Positions 13,533 through 20,992 of a stretch of DNA of 23,273 nucleotides are shown one piece after another. The position numbers and the translations under genes were made by a program. Numbering within the stretch: position 1 is the stretch's first letter; every line of letters starts with the position of its first letter. The notes below the pieces were generated by a model. The model made no database searches. It saw nothing but the letters and a program-made list of their open reading frames with translations, and had not been told where the DNA came from. The stretch lies in NCBI GenBank assembly GCA_035317605.1, contig DATHGT010000132.1:1-23273 (forward strand). The letters run 5' to 3'. This DNA is from DATHGT01 sp035317605. GTDB lineage: Bacteria; Methylomirabilota; Methylomirabilia; Rokubacteriales; CSP1-6.

Positions 13533-15956
13533 ATGAGCGTGGACACGATGCGCAAAGTCACGGGGTACTGCGGGTTCTGCGCGGTGCACTGTCCGGTGGT
13601 GACCACGGCCGACGGCGGGCGCGTGATGTCGGTCGAGCCGGACCGCGCTCATCCCTACGGTGGCGCGATCTGCATCAAGGGACGGGCGGCGCCGGAGTTC
13701 CACGATCATCGCGACCGCGTGAACGTCCCCCTGCGCCGCACGCGGCCCAAGACCGATCCCGATCCCGGCTGGGAGCCGTGCAGCTGGGACGAGGCCCTCG
13801 ACCTGATCGCTGAGAAACTGCTCGAAGTGCGCGCGTCCTCCGGAGCGCAGGCGGTGGCCTTCAACAAGGGCACCGTCGGCGGCACCGCGCTCACCGACTC
13901 GGAGCGCTGGCTCCAGCGGCTCATCAACCACTTCGGGACGCCGAACATCGGGGGCACGACCCACCTGTGCCAGTGGCCGCGCGACACCGGGGGTGCCCAG
14001 TACACCTTCGGCAGCCACGCGCTGCCCATGCCCGACGTCGCGCGCAGCGGCTGCATCGTGCTCTGGGGCTCGAATCCCAACGGCAACTTCCTGAGCCTCG
14101 CCACCGACATCGCGGCGGCGAAGGCGCGCGGGGCCAAGCTGCTGGTCGTCGATCCGCGGCGAGTCGGGCTCGCCAACAAGGCCGACGTGTGGCTCCAGGT
14201 CCGCCCCGGCACCGACGGCGCTCTCGCCCTCGGACTGATTCACCTGCTGATCCGCGACGGCGGATACGACGACGCCTTCACCCGGGAGTGGACGAACGCG
14301 CCGTTCCTGGTCCGCGATGACACAGGCGCGCTGCTGACCGCTTCCGATCTCGACAATCAGATCTTTGTTTCAGGGACTTATGTCACAGCCGATGAGAACA
14401 GCGGTGAGCTCGTTCTCTACGACTCCGGGCGTGGAGCGTACGCGCGCGAGGCCCGTCTCGCTTTGACTGGCGCGCGCGACCTCAGGCTCGCCGACGGGCA
14501 CGTGGTGACCTGCCGGCCGGTTTTCGAGCGTCTGGCCGCGATCGCGGCGGAGTACACGCCCGACGCCGTGGCCCGGATCACCGGCGCACCGCCGGAGAAG
14601 ATCGTCGCCGCCGCGCGGTTGCTGGCCGGGCACCGCCCGGTGTCGCACTACTTCCACAACGGCCTCGTCCAGCACACCAACGCGACCCAGGCCTCGCGGG
14701 GGATCGAGATCCTCTACGCCCTGCTCGGCGACTTCGACCGGCCCGGCGGCAACGTGCCCGGTCCCTCGCCGCGGGTCAACGACGTGAGCGCGAAGGGGGC
14801 GCTGCCGGCGGCCATGGCCCAGATCAGGCTCGGGCGCAGCGAACGGCCGATCGGTCCGCCGGTGACGCCAGGAACCGTCACCGCCTACGATCTCTATCGC
14901 GCGATCCTCGAGGGCGAGCCGTACCCGGTGCGCGCGCTGGTCTCGTTCGGCGCCAACATGCTGCTGGCGAATGGCGATGCCCTGCGTGGCCGGGCCGCGC
15001 TCGAGCGGCTCGAGTTCTTCGCCCAGATCGAGCTGACGCACACGCCGACCAGTCGCTTCGCGGATGTCGTGCTGCCCGCGGCGAGCTGGATGGAATCGTC
15101 GGCCCTCAAGGTCGGCCACCGCTATCCACTCGACTCGATGGCCCACGTCCAGTTCCGCGAAGCCGTCGTTCCGCCGCTGTACGAGCGACGCTCCGACGTG
15201 GAGATCATCTTCGGGCTGGCCACGCGGCTCGGTCTCGCCGACGTGTTCTGGAAGGGCGACATCGAGGCGGGCTATCGCCACCTGCTGGAGCCGGCGGGCG
15301 TGAGTCTCGAAGCGCTGCGTACGCTGCCCTACGGGATCGCCACCACGGGTGCGCCGATACGCTACCTCAAGTTCGCCGAGACCGACGAGAGCCGCGGCGC
15401 CGCGCGCGGGTTCGCGACGCCGACGAAGAAGGTGGAGATCTTCGCCACCCGCTTCGCCGATCACGGGCTGCCCGCGCTGCCCGTCTACGTCGAGCCCGCG
15501 CTGAGCCCGCGCAGCCGCCCGGACCTGGCCGAGCGCTTCCCGCTCGTGCTCACCAACGCCAAGCGCCCGCAGTACATGCACAGCCAGCTCCGCGGCCTGC
15601 CGAGCCTCAGAAAGGTCGCGCCGAATCCCACCGCCGAGATCCATCCCGAGACCGCCCGGCGATTCGAGATCGAGTCGGGCGAGTGGATCTTCGTCGAGAC
15701 CCCGAGCGGGCGCGTGCGTGCCCAGGCGCAGATCACCGACGCGATCCTCCCCGGCGTGGTCTGCTGCTCTCACGGCTGGTGGGAAGCGTGCCCCGAGCTG
15801 GGCCTGCCCGGCTTCGACCCGTTCACCGAAGCCGGCGCCAACCAGAACCTGCTCGTGCTCAACGACCAGCACGATCCGGTGAGCGGCGGAACGCCGCATC
15901 GCTCGACGCTGTGTCGCGTGGTCAAGGCGGCGGTGCGGAGCGTCGAGTCCGCCTAG
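13533..15956 (+). CDS. Molybdopterin-dependent oxidoreductase, DMSO reductase family
   Basis: This 807-residue protein is a catalytic subunit of the DMSO reductase superfamily. It has an N-terminal 4Fe-4S site C-x2-C-x3-C-x26-C (Cys13, 16, 20, 47), then the Mo-bisMGD domains. Cys146 in GGTTHLCQWPRD is the probable Mo ligand. Further motifs are VLWGSNPNGNFL, LLVVDPRR, a C-terminal molydopterin-dinucleotide-binding domain starting near PLVLTNAKRPQYMHSQLRGLPSLRK, and the end block GANQNLLVLNDQHDPVSGGTPHRSTLCRV. There is no Tat signal, so it is probably cytoplasmic. No electron-transfer or membrane subunit is adjacent, so substrate and partner are unknown (acetylene hydratase-, polysulfide- or formate-type are all possible). 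Residues about 265-310 are encoded by a patch of noticeably lower GC. ATG 13533 has GGGAGAGGG upstream; the frame extending back through the repeats is rejected. Confidence 0.9.
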   Translation: MSVDTMRKVTGYCGFCAVHCPVVTTADGGRVMSVEPDRAHPYGGAICIKGRAAPEFHDHRDRVNVPLRRTRPKTDPDPGWEPCSWDEALDLIAEKLLEVRASSGAQAVAFNKGTVGGTALTDSERWLQRLINHFGTPNIGGTTHLCQWPRDTGGAQYTFGSHALPMPDVARSGCIVLWGSNPNGNFLSLATDIAAAKARGAKLLVVDPRRVGLANKADVWLQVRPGTDGALALGLIHLLIRDGGYDDAFTREWTNAPFLVRDDTGALLTASDLDNQIFVSGTYVTADENSGELVLYDSGRGAYAREARLALTGARDLRLADGHVVTCRPVFERLAAIAAEYTPDAVARITGAPPEKIVAAARLLAGHRPVSHYFHNGLVQHTNATQASRGIEILYALLGDFDRPGGNVPGPSPRVNDVSAKGALPAAMAQIRLGRSERPIGPPVTPGTVTAYDLYRAILEGEPYPVRALVSFGANMLLANGDALRGRAALERLEFFAQIELTHTPTSRFADVVLPAASWMESSALKVGHRYPLDSMAHVQFREAVVPPLYERRSDVEIIFGLATRLGLADVFWKGDIEAGYRHLLEPAGVSLEALRTLPYGIATTGAPIRYLKFAETDESRGAARGFATPTKKVEIFATRFADHGLPALPVYVEPALSPRSRPDLAERFPLVLTNAKRPQYMHSQLRGLPSLRKVAPNPTAEIHPETARRFEIESGEWIFVETPSGRVRAQAQITDAILPGVVCCSHGWWEACPELGLPGFDPFTEAGANQNLLVLNDQHDPVSGGTPHRSTLCRVVKAAVRSVESA

Positions 15957-15978
15957 CGCGGGAGGCCGGAGGTCCGCG

Positions 15979-16068
15979 ATGAGCCCGCTGGAACGATTCA
16001 GTCAGGTCACCACCGTCGTCGCCGGCTGGCCCGCGAGCTTGCGCGGGGCCGCGGTCCGCTGGGCGTGA
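15979..16068 (+). pseudogene. Displaced N-terminal fragment of the transglutaminase-like gene
   Basis: ATG 15979 has an excellent SD (GGAGG 6 nt upstream) and lies 22 nt after the oxidoreductase stop, but its frame encodes only MSPLERFSQVTTVVAG plus 13 further residues before a TGA at 16066. The first 16 residues look like the normal start of this family. The expected continuation (LARELARG..., from 16026) lies in another frame, so a small indel near 16014-16027 appears to have separated start and body. Confidence 0.55.
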
Positions 16069-16568
16069 TTCGCGCGTGCTTCGAGTGGGTTCGCGACCGC
16101 ATCCCGCACACGGTCGATGCCGGTCTCGATCCCGTGAGCTGCTCCGCGTCCGAGGTGCTGCGCGAGGGTACGGGGTTCTGTTACGCGAAGAGCCATCTGC
16201 TCGCCGCGCTGCTGCGGGCCAACGGCGTTCCGGCGGGCTTCGTCTACCAGCGACTCGCCCTCGACGAGCGCGGCACGCGGTTCTGCCTGCATGGTCTGAA
16301 CGCGGTCTGGCTGCCTGCCGCCGGCTGGTATCGACTCGACCCCCGAGGCAATCGCGAGGACCTGCGCGCGGAGTTCGATCCGCCGCGCGAGGTGTTGCCG
16401 TACGCGTGCCGGGTGTCGGGAGAGCGATTGTTCCCCGGCATCCGGGCCGAGCCGCTCACGCTCGTCGTCGACGCCCTGTGGAGACATCGGACCCGTGCCG
16501 CCCTCGAGGCGAACCTGCCCGACGCCTCCGACCTCGATCGGCCTTCATCGACCGTCGTCGTCGGGTGA
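16065..16568 (+). CDS. Transglutaminase-like (cysteine peptidase fold) protein, possibly 5'-disrupted
   Basis: The frame encodes a transglutaminase-core domain: ACFEWVRDRIPHTVDAG, then Cys39 in REGTGFCYAKSHLLAALLRANGVPAGF, His76 in FCLHGLNAVWLP, and Asp92 in WYRLDPRGN (numbering from GTG 16065). The Cys-His-Asp triad is complete. Such stand-alone bacterial proteins are cytoplasmic and probably act as proteases, amidases or cross-linkers; no substrate is known. The same frame upstream of the GTG reads LARELARGRGPLG from 16026, which looks like genuine family sequence. GTG 16065 is therefore probably not the ancestral start, and the real SD-ATG at 15979 is out of frame. The gene is either frameshifted (mutation or sequencing error) or expressed as a shortened protein. 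Confidence 0.75.
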   Translation: MIRACFEWVRDRIPHTVDAGLDPVSCSASEVLREGTGFCYAKSHLLAALLRANGVPAGFVYQRLALDERGTRFCLHGLNAVWLPAAGWYRLDPRGNREDLRAEFDPPREVLPYACRVSGERLFPGIRAEPLTLVVDALWRHRTRAALEANLPDASDLDRPSSTVVVG

Positions 16569-16655
16569 TGGGCTTGCCCGACGCGGTGGTCGCGGTGATC
16601 ACGGGTGCTGATGATCCGACGCGGGGCATGGCTGCCCAGCCCAGGAGAGGATGAC

Positions 16656-17015
16656 ATGAAGGTTCTGGTGAAGAGCGCGTGGGGCTCCGACGATCCCACC
16701 AAGGCCGCGTTCCCGTTCCTCCACGCGAACGCGCTCGCCGAGGCGGGTCACGAGGTCCAGATCTTCCTGCTCGGCGAGGCGGTCTCCGTGATGCGCGACC
16801 CCGTGGCGGCCGCGGTGGTACCGGTCGGCTGGCCGCCGCTGGCGGAGACCCTCCGCGTGACGGTGGCGCTCGGCATCCCGATCCACGTCTGAGGCGCGTG
16901 TTCGAGGGCTCGTGGAGTCCTCGACACCGACCTGGCGGGAAAGAACGCGACGTTCGCTAACCCCAAGATCCTCGTCCAGCTCATCGAGTGGGCCGACAAG
17001 CTCCTCACGGAGTGA
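16656..17015 (+). CDS. DsrE-family protein, candidate selenoprotein with in-frame TGA (Sec79)
   Basis: ATG 16656 (GGAGAGG 6-7 nt upstream) begins MKVLVKSAWGSDDPTKAAFPFLHANALAEAG and continues HEVQIFLLGEAVSVMRD...VPVGWPPL, the usual DsrE/DsrF-like fold of small sulfur-relay proteins. At codon 79 the frame has TGA (16890-16892). Without any shift it then continues GACSRARGVLDTDLAGKNAT, FANPKILVQLIEWADKLLTE and stops at TGA 17013-17015. The total is 119 codons, the normal length as I remember the family. Relatives have CGACSRARGV here, so TGA replaces the first Cys of CxxC, giving a U-x-x-C redox motif (Sec79, Cys82). The tail keeps family-like residues, arguing against a decayed gene. A hairpin follows the TGA. 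If not selenocysteine, the product would be a 78-residue truncated protein lacking its redox centre. Confidence 0.78.
16898..16927 (+). promoter_or_regulatory. Candidate bacterial SECIS hairpin downstream of the in-frame TGA
   Basis: Starting 5 nt after the TGA, GTGTTCGAGG pairs with CCTCGACAC leaving one bulged T (U in RNA). The stem continues through a G-T wobble and CTC/GAG to an apical GTG loop (16912-16914), 19 nt after the TGA. A single bulged U below a small G-starting apical loop is reminiscent of the E. coli fdhF SECIS, and the distance fits the range I know for bacterial SECIS elements. It lies within the coding frame, as bacterial SECIS elements do. Confidence 0.6.
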
Positions 17016-17078
17016 GCGAACACCGGCTTTCCCTCCGCCCGCCGCCGCGCGCGCGAGCGGAGAGCGCGTGACGAAAAA

Positions 17079-17864
17079 CTAGCGCGGTAGCCAGTCCCGG
17101 AGCGGCTTGACGATGGCGCCGGACTTGACGAGGGCGTCGCGGACCACCGGGACGATCTTTTCGGCGGTGGGGCCGTCGCCGTGGATGCAGATGGTCTCGA
17201 CCTTCACGTCGATGACCTTACCGGTGATCGTCCGGACCTTGCCTTCCATGACCATGCGCACGGCCTGGTCGGCCGCCTTCAACGGGTCGGTCACCAGCGC
17301 GTCCTTGCCGAGCTTGCGCGACACGAGCTGGCCGTCGTCCGCGTAGACGCGATCGGCGAAGCCCTCGGCGGCGACGCGCACGCCTTTGACCTTGCGCGCC
17401 TCGGTGTCGTACTTGGTCATGGCCATCGTCATCAGGATGATCTCGGGGTCCAGCTCCACGACCGCTTCCGCGGACGCCCGGCCCAGCGCCATGTTCTCCT
17501 CGAACATGAAGTACTGGATGCCGTGGGCCTTGACGTGTTGCAGCTTGATGCCCGCGGCCTGGCAGAACGCGGCCAGCGCGCCGGTCTGGTAGCGGTGGAT
17601 GTCCTTCAGCTCGTCGGGCGTGACCTCCATGCGCCGCCGGCCGAAGCCCATGAGATCGGGCAGCCCGGGATGCGCGCCCACGGCCACGCCGTGCTGCACG
17701 GCCAGCTCGACCGAGCGGCGCATCACGTGGGGATCGCCCGCGTGGAAGCCGCAGGCGATGTTGGCCGAGGTGAGATACGGCATGATCTCCTCGTCGTAAC
17801 CGAGCTTCCAGCGCCCGTAGCTCTCGCCCATGTCGCAGTTGATGTCGATGTGCACGTTGGCCAT
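17079..17864 (-). CDS. LamB/YcsF family protein (5-oxoprolinase subunit A-like)
   Basis: This 261-residue protein carries the family hallmarks: DINCDMGESYGRWKLGYDEEIMPYLTSANIACGFHAGDPHVMRRSVELAVQHGVAVGAHPGLPDLMGFGRR near the N-terminus, HVKAHGIQYFMF in the middle and ETICIHGDGPTAEKIV at the end. PxpA of E. coli works with PxpB/PxpC to hydrolyse 5-oxoproline with ATP. No PxpB or PxpC gene is present here, and KAHGIQY replaces the usual KPHGALY, so the exact role may differ. Start ATG 17862-17864 has GGGAGG 11 nt upstream; the longer frame starting at 17936 would overlap the promoter. It is divergent from the FdrA-like gene and may share its control region. Confidence 0.85.
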   Translation of the reverse strand: MANVHIDINCDMGESYGRWKLGYDEEIMPYLTSANIACGFHAGDPHVMRRSVELAVQHGVAVGAHPGLPDLMGFGRRRMEVTPDELKDIHRYQTGALAAFCQAAGIKLQHVKAHGIQYFMFEENMALGRASAEAVVELDPEIILMTMAMTKYDTEARKVKGVRVAAEGFADRVYADDGQLVSRKLGKDALVTDPLKAADQAVRMVMEGKVRTITGKVIDVKVETICIHGDGPTAEKIVPVVRDALVKSGAIVKPLRDWLPR

Positions 17865-17906
17865 GGCTGGGAACGCCTCCCTCGTCGCGATCTCGTCGTG
17901 AGCCCG

Positions 17907-17935
17907 ATTATAGGCGCGGGGCGCGCAACTGGCCA
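17907..17935 (-). promoter_or_regulatory. Promoter of the LamB/YcsF gene
   Basis: On the minus strand a consensus TATAAT (17912-17907) follows a TGGCCA (-35-like, 4 of 6 matches) with a 17-bp spacer. The -10 lies 42 bp before the ATG. Confidence 0.55.
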
Positions 17936-17958
17936 TCGGCGACGCCGTCGCTTACCAT
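17930..17958 (+). promoter_or_regulatory. Possible divergent promoter of the FdrA-like gene
   Basis: On the plus strand the same TGGCCA (17930-17935, a perfect palindrome) is followed by a 17-bp spacer and TACCAT (17953-17958, 4 of 6 matches to a -10). The leader to the TTG start would be about 48 nt. This is weak by itself; the symmetry with the opposite promoter is what draws attention. Confidence 0.3.
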
Positions 17959-18012
17959 GTCCGCGTTCGCTCCTCCACGACGCGGGCGCTCGATCCAGGG
18001 AGGTCTCGGCGG

Positions 18013-19587
18013 TTGTCGCTGGGGTTCACGGTCAGGCACAGTACGTATTTCGATTCGGTCGCGCTGATGCGCGTGGCCGAGCAGGCGCGCGCCCTCGCCG
18101 GCGTGCTCGAGGTCGCGGCCGTGATGGGCACCCCGGCCAACCGCGCGATGCTCGCGGAGGCGGGCATGCTGCCGCCCGACGCGCCGCCGACGGCGGCGTC
18201 GGACCTCCTCGTCGTGGTCAGCGCAAGCACCGAGGAGGCGGTGAACGCGGCGCTGGCGCGGGTGAACGATCTGCTCGCCGCTCGGCGCGACGCCACCCCC
18301 GAGGGACGCACGGTCGCCGTCGGGTCCGACGGGGTCGCGCCACGCACGCTCGCGAGCGCCGCCCGCGGGGACGGAAGGGCCAACGTGGCGGTGATCGCCG
18401 TGCCCGGCCCGCACGCCGCACTGGAGGCGCACCAGGCGCTGTCCGCCGGTCTTCACGTGTTCCTTTTCAGTGACGGTGTCTCTTTGGACGATGAGATCGC
18501 CCTCAAGCGGCGGGCTCGCGCGCGGGGACTCTTCGTCATGGGGCCCGAGTGTGGCACCGCGATCATCCGAGGTGTGGGACTCGGCTTCGCCAACCGCGTT
18601 CGGCGTGGCGCGATCGGAGTGGTCGGGGCCTCTGGCACGGGGATCCAGGAAGTCACGACGCTGGTCCATCGACTCGGCGCCGGCGTCTCCCACGCGATCG
18701 GCACCGGCGGGCGCGATCTGCTGGCCGCGGTCGGCGGAATCACCACGCTGCAAGCGCTCGAGCGCCTGGGCGCCGATGACGAGACGCGAGTCGTCGTGCT
18801 CGTGTCGAAGCCGTCATCGCGCGAGGTCGCCGACCGCGTGTTGGCGGCAGCTTCCGGGCTCGGCAAGCCCGTCGTCGCGTGCTTGCTGGGTTACGACGGC
18901 GTGGTGCCGACGGGCGTTCGCGCGGCGGCGACGCTCGAGGAGGCCGCCGGCGTCGCGGTCGCGCTGGCCCGCGGCGCGCCGGTCGCCGGGGGACTCGAGG
19001 GCGCTTCATTGGCTGCGGTCGCGGTGGCCGGCAACGCATCGACCCGCGGTGGACGCGCCCGCGCGCGACAAGGCAACCAGCCGAGCGGAGCGATTCGCGG
19101 GTTGTACTCGGGGGGAACGCTGTGCGACGAGGCTCGGCGGCTGGTGGGAGGGACGGCCCATCGCTTCGTCGATTTCGGGTCCGACGAGTACACACGCGGG
19201 CGGCCACACCCGATCATCGATCCGAGCCGTCGTCACGCGGCGATCCTCGAGGCCGCCGACGATCCCGAGGTCGGCGTGCTGCTGCTCGATCTCGTACTCG
19301 GTGACTGTGCTCATCCCGATCCGGCGGGCGCGCTCGATCCCGTGCTGACCCAGGCGTACGACCGCGGCCGCCGAGCCGGCCGCGAGTTGAAAGTCGTCGC
19401 CCACGTGGTCGGTAGCGACGACGACGTGCAGAACCTCGCCCGTCAGGAGGACACGCTGCGCAAGCGCGGGGTGACCGTGTGCGCGAGCAATCGCGTGGCC
19501 GCGTTGACCGCGCGCCGGCTCATCGAGGGGCGCGAGGCCGCGCCCGGGGGGCGCGAGGCCGCGCCCGGGGATCGCGATGCCGGGTGA
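18013..19587 (+). CDS. FdrA-like acyl-CoA synthetase-fold protein
   Basis: This 524-residue protein resembles E. coli FdrA (AllF), a succinyl-CoA synthetase-like protein. The N-terminus (VRHSTYFDSVALMRVAEQARALAGVLEVAAVMGTPANRAML) is typical of FdrA. The CoA-ligase-like region has FVMGPECGTAIIRGVGLGFANRVRRGAIGVVGASGTGIQEVTTLVHRLGAGVSHAIGTGGRDL, close to the ASGTG and phosphohistidine-loop regions of the family. In E. coli FdrA acts with YlbE and YlbF in oxamate carbamoyl transfer during allantoin use. The start is TTG 18013, supported by GGGAGG 8 nt upstream and by the homology start. The C-terminus ends with a 7-residue in-frame duplication (REAAPGG/REAAPGD) made by a 21-bp direct repeat. It overlaps the next gene by 11 bp. 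Confidence 0.85.
   Translation: MSLGFTVRHSTYFDSVALMRVAEQARALAGVLEVAAVMGTPANRAMLAEAGMLPPDAPPTAASDLLVVVSASTEEAVNAALARVNDLLAARRDATPEGRTVAVGSDGVAPRTLASAARGDGRANVAVIAVPGPHAALEAHQALSAGLHVFLFSDGVSLDDEIALKRRARARGLFVMGPECGTAIIRGVGLGFANRVRRGAIGVVGASGTGIQEVTTLVHRLGAGVSHAIGTGGRDLLAAVGGITTLQALERLGADDETRVVVLVSKPSSREVADRVLAAASGLGKPVVACLLGYDGVVPTGVRAAATLEEAAGVAVALARGAPVAGGLEGASLAAVAVAGNASTRGGRARARQGNQPSGAIRGLYSGGTLCDEARRLVGGTAHRFVDFGSDEYTRGRPHPIIDPSRRHAAILEAADDPEVGVLLLDLVLGDCAHPDPAGALDPVLTQAYDRGRRAGRELKVVAHVVGSDDDVQNLARQEDTLRKRGVTVCASNRVAALTARRLIEGREAAPGGREAAPGDRDAG
19530..19570 (+). repeat. 21-bp direct repeat at the FdrA C-terminus
   Basis: GCGCGAGGCCGCGCCCGGGG occurs at 19530-19549 and again at 19551-19570, adding seven in-frame codons just before the downstream start codon. 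Confidence 0.8.
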
Positions 19588-20965
19588 TCTGCTGAGCGAT
19601 CCGCCGAGCGCGATCGTCGCCGGCCCCGCGTTGTTCTCCGACGCCCTCGCGGCGCAGGGCGTGACGGTCACGCGCGTGGACTGGCAGCCGCCGGCCGCGG
19701 CGGGCGATCTCGCCGTGCTCTGGTGCGACGAGGTCGACGCCGCCAACCGGACCGCGCTCGATCGGTTGCTGGCCGCCCAGCCGGTGCTGGTCGACGTCCG
19801 TCCCGCCATCGACGTGGTGCCGGGCCTGACGCGCGACACCGTGCTCCACGCCGGCCCGCCGATCGCGTGGGAGCTCATGAGCGGCCCATTGCGCGGCGCC
19901 GTGGCCGGCGCGCTGGTGTACGAGGGTTTGGCGTCGACGAAAGAAGACGCCGAGCGGCTCGCGGCCAGCGGGGCGATCCGCTTCGATCCCTGCCACCATC
20001 ATCAGGCGGTGGGGCCGATGGCCGGTGTCATGACCGCGTCGATGCCGGTATTCGTGGTCGAGAACCGCGCGGCGGGGAATCGCGCGTATTCGACCATCAA
20101 CGAGGGGCTCGGCAAGGTGCTGCGCTACGGGGCCTACGCTCCCGAGGTGCTCGACCGACTGCGCTGGTTTCGCGACGGGCTCGGCCCCGCGCTCGGCGAG
20201 GCGATCCGCAGCACCGGCGGCGTGGATCTCCGCGCGCTGATCGGACAGGCCGTGCAGATGGGCGACGAGTGCCACAACCGGAACCGCGCGGCCTCGGCGC
20301 TCCTGATCAAGGCGCTGGCGCCTTCGATCGCCGCGCTCGACGTTCCCGCCGCCGAGCGCGCGCGCATGCTCGCGTTCGCCGGCGGCAACGAGCACTTCTT
20401 CTTGAACGCGAGCATGGCCGCGTGCAAGGCCGCCCTCGACGCCGCTCACGGCGTGCCGCACTCGACGCTGGTCACCGCGATGGCGCGCAACGGGACCGAC
20501 TTCGGCATCCGCGTGAGCGGGTTGGGCGATCGCTGGTTCACGGGACCGGCCCAGACGCCACGGGGGTTGTTCTTCCCGGGCTTCGGCCCCGAGCACGCCA
20601 ACCCCGACATCGGCGACAGCGCGATCACCGAGACCGCCGGGCTCGGCGGCTTCGCGATGGCCGGCGCCCCCGCGGTCGTGCAGTTCGTGGGCGGCACGCC
20701 CGCCGACGCGCTCCGCTTCACCCGGTTGATGTACGAGATCACATCAGGAGAGAGCGCGGCGTACCGGCTGCCCACGCTCGACTTTCGCGGCACCCCGACC
20801 GGCATCGACGTGCGCCTGGTCGCCCAGACCGGCATCCTCCCGCAGATCAACACCGGCATGGCCCACCGCGAAGCCGGCATCGGTCAGATCGGCGCCGGCC
20901 TCGTGAACCCGCCGCGCGTCTGCTTCGATCTCGCCTTGGCCGCGTTGACGGAAGACGCCCGCTAG
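19577..20965 (+). CDS. DUF1116 (YlbE/YahG-like) protein
   Basis: This 462-residue protein is a DUF1116 member. It shows GALVYEGLASTKEDAERLAASGAIRFDPCHHHQAVGPMAGVMTASMPVFVVEN, then YSTINEGLGKVLRYGAY, GDECHNRNRAAS, ARNGTDFGIRVSGLGDRWFTGPAQTPRGLFFPGFGPEHANPDIGDSAITETAGLGGFAMAGAPA, and a C-terminal GTPTGIDVRLVAQTGILPQINTGMAHREAGIGQIGAGLVNPP. DUF1116 proteins pair with FdrA; in E. coli YlbE (AllG) is a component of oxamate carbamoyltransferase. The 11-bp overlap with the FdrA-like gene indicates a coupled complex. The third E. coli partner (YlbF, DUF2877) and a carbamate kinase are not in this window, because the next gene is on the other strand. No signal peptide is present, so it is cytoplasmic. 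Confidence 0.86.
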   Translation: MPGDLLSDPPSAIVAGPALFSDALAAQGVTVTRVDWQPPAAAGDLAVLWCDEVDAANRTALDRLLAAQPVLVDVRPAIDVVPGLTRDTVLHAGPPIAWELMSGPLRGAVAGALVYEGLASTKEDAERLAASGAIRFDPCHHHQAVGPMAGVMTASMPVFVVENRAAGNRAYSTINEGLGKVLRYGAYAPEVLDRLRWFRDGLGPALGEAIRSTGGVDLRALIGQAVQMGDECHNRNRAASALLIKALAPSIAALDVPAAERARMLAFAGGNEHFFLNASMAACKAALDAAHGVPHSTLVTAMARNGTDFGIRVSGLGDRWFTGPAQTPRGLFFPGFGPEHANPDIGDSAITETAGLGGFAMAGAPAVVQFVGGTPADALRFTRLMYEITSGESAAYRLPTLDFRGTPTGIDVRLVAQTGILPQINTGMAHREAGIGQIGAGLVNPPRVCFDLALAALTEDAR

Positions 20966-20970
20966 CAAAG

Positions 20971-20992
20971 CCTGGGCGCTTCAGCGCCCGGG
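20971..20992. terminator. Shared hairpin between convergent genes
   Basis: CCTGGGCGC and GCGCCCGGG pair around a TTCA loop (9 bp including one wobble). It follows the DUF1116 stop by 5 nt on the plus strand and contains the glycosyltransferase stop codon in its loop on the minus strand. T-tracts are short (TTT on the minus side), so it is probably a weak bidirectional terminator. Confidence 0.45.

Noticed and set aside
14370..15899. A 509-residue minus-strand frame inside the molybdopterin oxidoreductase gene
   Set aside because: Antisense shadow; the plus-strand frame has all family motifs.
16656..16892. A 78-residue DsrE protein ending at the first TGA
   Set aside because: The same frame continues with 40 family-like residues and the TGA falls at a conserved Cys position, so a simple stop is the less likely reading, though it is not excluded.
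17033..17054. CTCCGC...GCGGAG inverted repeat after the DsrE gene as a terminator
   Set aside because: Only six pairs around a long GC-rich loop and no T-tract on either strand in the right place.
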